Shown here piece by piece: positions 1-7,036 of a stretch of 7,036 bases of DNA. The notes beneath the pieces are model-generated. The model was given only the letters and a program-made list of their open reading frames with translations, was not told the origin of the DNA and searched no databases. Numbering within the stretch: the stretch's first letter is position 1; every line of letters begins with the position of its first letter. A program made the position numbers and the translations under genes. Source of the DNA: Pseudoramibacter fermentans (GTDB lineage Bacteria; Bacillota; Clostridia; Eubacteriales; Eubacteriaceae); the NCBI GenBank assembly GCA_009493725.1, contig VOGB01000028.1:1-7036 (forward strand). Direction: 5' to 3'.

Positions 1-25
1 GCGGCGGGTAGGCACGCGTTCGCCA

Positions 26-33
26 TTTCAATT
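26..33. repeat. Target site duplication, left copy
   Basis: TTTCAATT directly abuts the outer end of the left terminal repeat. It is identical to 1172-1179. Eight bp is the duplication length known for the IS1595 family. Confidence 0.88.
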
Positions 34-59
34 CTCTCTGTTAGACCACGATTGACCTA
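34..59 (+). repeat. Left terminal inverted repeat of the IS
   Basis: Begins CTCTCTGTTAGACCAC and continues GATTGACCTA. It matches the reverse complement of 1147-1171 except for one extra C (near position 49). The transposase stop codon falls inside it. Confidence 0.87.
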
Positions 60-1069
60 GGCCCTCGCCTCCCAGTAGTCCAGAGCGGTTGCGGCATGTC
101 GATGAGGTCGCGCCTTGTGCTCCGTAGGACCCGCGGGCGACCTGCCCCGAGAGCGTGTCGCCGCGGTCGGCGTCGGAGTGGCGCGCCTGCTCGAGCCAGC
201 GGAAGCAGTGAGGTAGCGGCCGAGCCCCTCGTAGAGACGCCGTGGAACGGCTCGAGGAAGATCCTGAGCTCTGGGTGCATCGCGTTCACGAGCCCCAGCT
301 CGCCGTTCCTCGCGGCCCGGCTGGCGGTGGCGACGTGCTCGGAGACGAGCCCGAGCGCGGGGAGGACGCGCGCGTAGGCGGAGTGGTCGTCGGTCGAGAC
401 CCAGGAGCCGTCGACGACCCCGGCGAGCGAGGCGCGGAGCTCCGCGTCGGTCGGCCTGCCGCGGCCGAGACGGCGGCGAACTCGTCGCGAGGTCGTTGGC
501 GGCGCAGACCACGCACACCTTCTCCCGCGAGATGCCGCGGGCGCGGACGGCCCTGCGTTCCGGTGCGGCCTCCTCGGCATCCCGGTCCGCGACCTCTCCC
601 TGTTCCCGCGAGCGACTCGCTGAGGTAGGTGCCGTCGACCTGGAAACAGTGGCGTCTGAAGGGCGGTGCAGCGGCGCCCAATCAAACGAAGAGGCGCATG
701 CGCAATGAACCACGAGGTCCTGAGGCAGACGCCGCACCTCCTCGCGAGCTCCCTGAGGGACTCGCCGGCGAGCGCTCCCTCCGCGTAGTCGCCCAGGTCG
801 AGGCCGGCAGCTTGGACATCGCACGCACGGAGCCGGTCCTCGCGGAGAAAGTCCTGCCGCACGACTTGCACCTCCACCTCTGCCGGCCGTCGGCGGAGCG
901 GCCCTTCCTCGTGACCTCGGGCGACCCGCACCTCGGGCAGCGGGCCGGCTCGCCGGGCGCGGCGCCCGACGCCATCTCGTCGGCGATCAGCGCCCTGACG
1001 GCCTCGACGAGCTGGCGCTTCTCGGCGGACCGTGAGGGAGCGCGCCTCTTGCAGTATCATGTCAAGCAT
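57..1069 (-). pseudogene. IS1595-family (ISXO2-like) transposase, multiply frameshifted
   Basis: Would encode the DDE transposase that cuts and inserts the surrounding element. Read from 1069 leftwards, recognisable segments appear in successive frames: a start MLDMILQEARSLTV (1069 to about 1028); EKRQLVEAVRALIADEM, then a zinc ribbon C-x2-C-x19-C-x2-C (about 939-859) and SKLPASTW; a helix-turn-helix-like stretch GESLRELARRCGV; then FQVDGTYLSESLAG with the first catalytic Asp. Next come ARGISREKVCVVCAANDL, VVDGSWVSTDDHSAYARVL (second Asp), and VNAMHPELRIFLEPFHGVST, which matches the conserved C-terminal block and may hold Asn rather than Glu as third residue. The last codons, DYWEARA, end in a TAG at 57-59 inside the left terminal repeat. 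At least six frame changes are needed to join these. The total of about 335 residues is normal for the family. A GGGGAGG-like ribosome site lies just before 1069. The breaks could be real decay or sequencing indels. Confidence 0.85.
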
Positions 1070-1146
1070 GTCCGGGGCCCTCCCCTTCGATTCTGGTGTT
1101 TGGCGACACGAATCGTAGTCGGGGCCCCGACGCTTATCGGCTTGCT

Positions 1147-1171
1147 TAGGTCAATCTGGTCTAACAGAGAG
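1147..1171 (-). repeat. Right terminal inverted repeat of the IS
   Basis: Read on the minus strand it begins CTCTCTGTTAGACCAG and continues ATTGACCTA. It is 25 nt and pairs with the left repeat with a single one-base gap. Immediately outside it lies the second target duplication. Confidence 0.87.
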
Positions 1172-1179
1172 TTTCAATT
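1172..1179. repeat. Target site duplication, right copy
   Basis: TTTCAATT, identical to 26-33 and directly adjacent to the right terminal repeat. The next base outside (C at 1180) equals the first base of the left repeat, so a ninth base is ambiguous. Confidence 0.88.
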
Positions 1180-1573
1180 CAAGCATCACGTAAAATATGC
1201 AAGCTCTCGCTCTGCTTCCTTTGGCAGGAAACTATTGTCATCAACTGCCACATTTCTAAATTCGACGATGTCAGCAGAGGCGCAATTGGCAAACGCCACC
1301 GGATTCCAATCCGCTCGCCTGAACGCAGTTTCTACACTATCCTTGAACAAATATATTGGCGAAAGTCACATAAGCAACGACGGATAGACTGATCTCGACT
1401 GCACCCAACCTTTTTCGCCACTTCAAGAACATGGTGATGTGGTTGCCACGGAACAACTTGATTCCGTTCGGCGAAGACGAATGCGCCCATAATTAGCGCT
1501 CAAATATGGGTACCGCCGCAAACCCATTGCACTTAAACCGCACACAATCGGGCGCGGGAGGGGCGCGGCAGGA
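1180..1573. other. Spacer between the IS and the 5S gene
   Basis: The base composition is clearly lower in GC than the IS or the rRNA genes. It contains the weak ORFs noted at 1186-1365 and 1432, a hairpin at 1445-1472 (ACGGAA paired with TTCCGT, plus an outer GCC/GGC after a two-base bulge), and the left part of the repeat at 1538-1580. No strong hairpin followed by a T-run is visible downstream of the 5S on the minus strand, so the terminator of the rRNA operon is not identified. No tRNA was found. Confidence 0.5.
1186..1365 (-). other. Weak ORF in the 5S-downstream spacer, no recognised product
   Basis: An open stretch of about 59 codons on the minus strand ends at a TGA (1188-1186), seven bases before the target duplication of the IS. 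Part of it reads VETAFRRADWNPVAFANC and then ADIVEFRNVAVDD, and it ends AERELAYFT. It has no ATG start and is preceded at once by a TGA. A short frame with a start at 1432 (MFLKWRKRLGAVEISL, then a hydrophobic run) leads into the same region in a different frame, so the two could be one gene with a frameshift. I do not recognise either. In DNA of moderate GC an opening of this size can arise by chance. It lies in the same direction as the rRNA operon. Confidence 0.2.
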
Positions 1574-1580
1574 AAATGCC
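1538..1580 (-). repeat. Repeat copy B, just downstream of 5S (43 bp)
   Basis: On the minus strand it starts in the 3' trailer stem of the 5S (GGCATTTTCC), runs through a C/G-rich stretch and ends CGATTGTGTGCGG. A second copy lies at 5876-5917 on the plus strand. The two differ only by one extra G and two missing C in the second copy, and the last 23 bases are identical. It occupies the place where a transcription terminator would be expected, but it forms only a weak hairpin (CCGC..GCGG). Confidence 0.85.
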
Positions 1581-1712
1581 CCTAGTTGGTCAGCGACGTC
1601 CTGCTCTCCCACGGACTCCTCCGCAGTACCATCGGCGCTCGGGGGCTAATTCTGGGTTCGGAATGGGACCAGTGTGGCTCCCCTGCCATGGCGCTGGACC
1701 ACAGGGGCATTT
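1574..1712 (-). other. Processing stem around 5S
   Basis: Perfect 10-bp inverted repeat: AAATGCCCCT at 1574-1583 and its complement at 1703-1712, enclosing the mature 5S closely. In the transcript this forms an outer stem above helix I, as expected for a precursor-5S maturation stem. The 3' arm is followed by only a short T stretch. Confidence 0.7.
1587..1701 (-). rRNA. rrf: 5S ribosomal RNA
   Basis: 5S rRNA of the large ribosomal subunit, read on the minus strand as the last gene of the operon. Strong landmarks are TGGTCCCATTCCGAACCC (loop B/helix III region), GAGCGCCGATGGTACTGC and GTGGGAGAGCAGGACG. The ends were set by helix I, where TGGTCCAGCG at the 5' end pairs with CGCTGACCA at the 3' end with one bulged C. 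This gives about 115 nt, the usual size. The mature ends could differ by one to three bases. It follows the 23S after a spacer of about 100 nt with no tRNA. Confidence 0.95.
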
Positions 1713-1801
1713 ATCGTCCGGGGCAGCGTCGCCGTGCCCTGGGGCCGCACAGCGCGACAAGGCGGGCCTCGCAAGAAGACCGCACCGACCGGGCAAAAGA
1801 G
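1713..1801 (-). other. 23S-5S spacer with 3' arm of the 23S processing stem
   Basis: Short transcribed spacer without tRNA. GCACCGA at 1782-1788 on the plus strand is complementary to 4738-4744 on the other side of the 23S. Together with helix 1 these form the stem expected to bring the 23S precursor ends together for RNase III type cleavage. Confidence 0.6.
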
Positions 1802-4730
<2,929 letters not shown>

Positions 4731-4828
4731 CGATGGCTCGGTGCATACAAAACACACCCCGGCGCCCGTGGGCGCCGGTGCGATCAGATGCGATCTTCTT
4801 GATGAAGAAAAAATATCGTCTTGTCACG

Positions 4829-4846
4829 CTATGCAGCTCTCAAGGT
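4829..4846 (-). promoter_or_regulatory. Spacer antitermination-like motif shared with the 16S leader
   Basis: Read on the minus strand as ACCTTGAGAGCTGCATAG. The leader of the plus-strand 16S has a close relative at 6015-6032 (ACCTTGAAAACCGGATAC). CTTGAAAACT-type boxes recur in leaders and spacers of Gram-positive rrn operons and are linked to boxA-type antitermination. The role here is inferred from that likeness. Confidence 0.4.
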
Positions 4847-4904
4847 ACGGCGAGGGCGAGCCCTCGAGACCGGACACTGCGCGCCTCTCGGCGCGACGAA
4901 AGCC

Positions 4905-4914
4905 ATCAGCGGGA
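4905..4914 (-). other. 3' arm of the 16S precursor processing stem
   Basis: In the minus-strand transcript this reads TCCCGCTGAT. It is perfectly complementary to ATCAGCGGGA in the leader at 6121-6130. In a normal operon the two would pair around the 16S for RNase III cleavage. The match links the leader and this spacer to one operon type. Confidence 0.5.
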
Positions 4915-4964
4915 ACGGACGGGCACCGTCTCGTCTCATAGTCTTCTAAGAAGCTTGTTCTCCC

Positions 4965-5620
<656 letters not shown>

Positions 5621-5796
5621 AGTCCATCGTGAGGGCCTATGCGGAGGCTGCAACCCCGCGAGGAACGCGATGATCTCCTAAAGTCCGCCGAGAAGATCTT
5701 GTTTGACGGCGTTGATGGGCAAGGTGATGCCGCGGGTTAGGGACGTGTCGAATCGTGTCGCGATGCCAAGCAGGGTCGTAGCATCTCTTGGAACAT
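5621..5796. other. Region next to the 16S break, no recognised gene
   Basis: No rRNA or tRNA match is visible. On the plus strand a 33-codon frame from 5639 to 5740 reads MRRLQPREERDDLLKSAEKI and onwards. The minus strand has an opening of about 44 codons (5821 to about 5688) containing LGIATRFDTSLTRGITLPI. Neither has a ribosome site or a family I recognise, and both are short enough to be chance. If 5621-7036 is an inverted piece, this would be the flank upstream of the operon promoter. Confidence 0.4.
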
Positions 5797-5812
5797 CACA
5801 GTATAATCTGTG
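5797..5812 (+). promoter_or_regulatory. Possible rrn promoter -10 inside a dyad (CACAG-TATAAT-CTGTG)
   Basis: A perfect consensus -10 hexamer TATAAT (5802-5807) is framed by a perfect inverted repeat, CACAG and CTGTG. Transcription would start near 5814 and run into the leader of the plus-strand 16S. No good -35 hexamer is found at 16-18 bp (TAGCAT at 5779-5784). The dyad could be a repressor operator overlapping the promoter, or chance. Confidence 0.4.
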
Positions 5813-5875
5813 TCTATGAGCTTAGTGGACTGATGTGCACAGCAACGCAACTCTGAACAACCGTCATATGGGTTC

Positions 5876-5917
5876 GGCATTTTCCGTGCCGCGCCTCCCG
5901 CGCCCGATTGTGTGCGG
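5876..5917 (+). repeat. Repeat copy A, upstream of the 16S leader (42 bp)
   Basis: Starts GGCATTTTCC and ends CGATTGTGTGCGG on the plus strand. It matches the reverse complement of 1538-1580 with one inserted base and two missing bases. In copy B the first bases belong to the 5S trailer stem, so this copy looks like the tail of a 5S unit lying in front of a 16S promoter. Homology does not extend clearly on either side. Confidence 0.85.
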
Positions 5918-5939
5918 GTTGTGGAGAGGCGGATTGTGG

Positions 5940-5968
5940 GCCCCCGGGGGCGCCCGGGCGCGTATAGT
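5940..5968 (+). promoter_or_regulatory. GC palindromes followed by a TATAGT -10-like box
   Basis: Two overlapping perfect 12-bp palindromes, GCCCCCGGGGGC (5940-5951) and GCGCCCGGGCGC (5950-5961), run directly into TATAGT at 5963-5968. A start point near 5975 would give a leader of about 210 nt. There is no -35 hexamer at normal spacing because the palindromes occupy it. The nearest candidate, TTGTGG at 5934-5939, is 23 bp away. It could be a factor-dependent promoter, a hairpin, or not a promoter. Confidence 0.3.
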
Positions 5969-6014
5969 TAATTCCCGCGCCGCGACGGGCACCCGCCCGG
6001 ACGACGCGAGGCGA

Positions 6015-6032
6015 ACCTTGAAAACCGGATAC
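6015..6032 (+). promoter_or_regulatory. Leader antitermination-like motif
   Basis: ACCTTGAAAACCGGATAC, related to the spacer motif at 4829-4846 and followed at once by the GNRA-loop hairpin 6035-6048. This resembles the CTTGAAAACT boxes known from leaders and spacers of Gram-positive rrn operons. An antitermination role is inferred. Confidence 0.4.
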
Positions 6033-6120
6033 TGCGATCGAAAGATCGACGAAAGACAGCGAATAGAAGAGCGAAGTTCGAATTTTCGAATTCACGTCAA
6101 TTCAAACCAAGCGAATCCAG

Positions 6121-6130
6121 ATCAGCGGGA
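6121..6130 (+). other. 5' arm of the 16S precursor processing stem
   Basis: ATCAGCGGGA is perfectly complementary in RNA to the minus-strand spacer segment at 4905-4914. It also lies inside a local hairpin (CCAGATC 6117-6123 with GATCTGG 6129-6135). The local fold and the long-range stem are therefore mutually exclusive. Confidence 0.5.
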
Positions 6131-6185
6131 TCTGGTCAGGCAACCGGCTCAAAGAGCAGAGACAGCGCGGCTGACGCCGCGCCTT

Positions 6186-7036
<851 letters not shown>

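Larger units (their letters stand above)
34..1171 (-). mobile_element. IS1595-family insertion sequence, structurally complete
   Basis: An element of 1138 bp bounded by terminal inverted repeats (34-59 and 1147-1171) and by a perfect 8-bp direct repeat outside them. It carries one transposase reading frame on the minus strand that fills almost all of the interior. An 8-bp target duplication, a length near 1.1 kb, and a transposase with an N-terminal zinc ribbon followed by an ISXO2-like DDE domain all fit the IS1595 family; this is family knowledge, not a database match. A perfect 14-bp palindrome (1118-1131) sits between the right repeat and the transposase start. The element lies downstream of the 5S gene in the spacer. 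The exact target duplication suggests a fairly recent insertion, which contrasts with the badly broken transposase frame. Confidence 0.88.
5814..6185 (+). other. 16S rRNA leader region
   Basis: Sequence in front of the plus-strand 16S, probably transcribed in its right part. It contains, in order, repeat copy A, the GC palindromes and TATAGT, and the ACCTTGAAAACC motif (6015-6032). It also contains a GNRA-capped hairpin CGATC-GAAA-GATCG (6035-6048), a hairpin 6117-6135 (CCAGATC/GATCTGG) that includes the processing arm, and a hairpin 6165-6182 (GCGCGGC, TGAC loop, GCCGCGC) just before the 16S start. No convincing protein-coding frame was seen. Confidence 0.65.

Noticed and set aside
629..1387. 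252-codon plus-strand open frame
   Set aside because: Its left two thirds is the antisense of the transposase and its right part crosses the IS end. Long antisense openings are common in GC-rich DNA.
1445..1472. Hairpin downstream of 5S as intrinsic terminator
   Set aside because: The stem is modest (6 bp plus 3 after a bulge) and no T-run follows on the minus strand.
4755..4778. Spacer hairpin with T-rich tail as a terminator inside the operon
   Set aside because: Termination between 16S and 23S would make no sense. The tail is interrupted, and the position fits an rRNA processing structure.

Overview
The window is an rRNA locus from a GC-rich bacterium, with an insertion sequence at its left edge. 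The 16S signatures (the V1-V3 bases and the short GC-rich hairpin near E. coli position 840) look like uncultured Actinobacteria of the class Thermoleophilia (Gaiellales or Solirubrobacterales type). That placement is from memory of such sequences and was not checked by alignment. I see no confident intact protein-coding gene.

Layout from left to right. (1) 34-1171 is a structurally complete IS1595-family insertion sequence: terminal inverted repeats of about 25 bp, a perfect 8-bp target duplication (26-33 and 1172-1179), and a transposase on the minus strand broken by many frame changes. (2) 1180-1573 is a moderate-GC spacer with only weak ORFs. (3) 1587-5620 is a minus-strand rRNA operon read 16S, spacer, 23S, 5S. 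The 5S and 23S are complete, the 16S/23S spacer has no tRNA, and only the 3' part of the 16S (about E. coli 886-1542) is present. (4) 5621-6185 holds no recognised gene. It contains promoter-like elements and an rRNA leader pointing right. (5) 6186-7036 is the 5' part of a 16S gene on the plus strand (about E. coli 1-882), running to the window edge.

The main observation is that the two 16S pieces are complementary halves in opposite orientation. The minus piece breaks at 5620, and the plus piece ends at 7036 at essentially the same E. coli position, with about one base of overlap. Turning 5621-7036 around would restore one ordinary leader-16S-spacer-23S-5S operon on the minus strand. The 10-nt complement between leader and 16S/23S spacer that a 16S processing stem needs is present, so both parts probably come from one operon type. 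The plus 16S fragment also shows single-base losses at near-universal positions, while the minus 16S fragment and the 23S look clean. I favour an assembly or amplification chimera, or a low-quality contig end, over a real split gene. A real inversion inside rrn is the alternative.

A second observation is a repeat of about 43 bp lying just after the 5S and again just before the 16S leader. In the restored operon these copies would be direct repeats flanking the whole unit, as expected from past tandem duplication of rrn. I found no convincing new biological system; the points of interest are structural.
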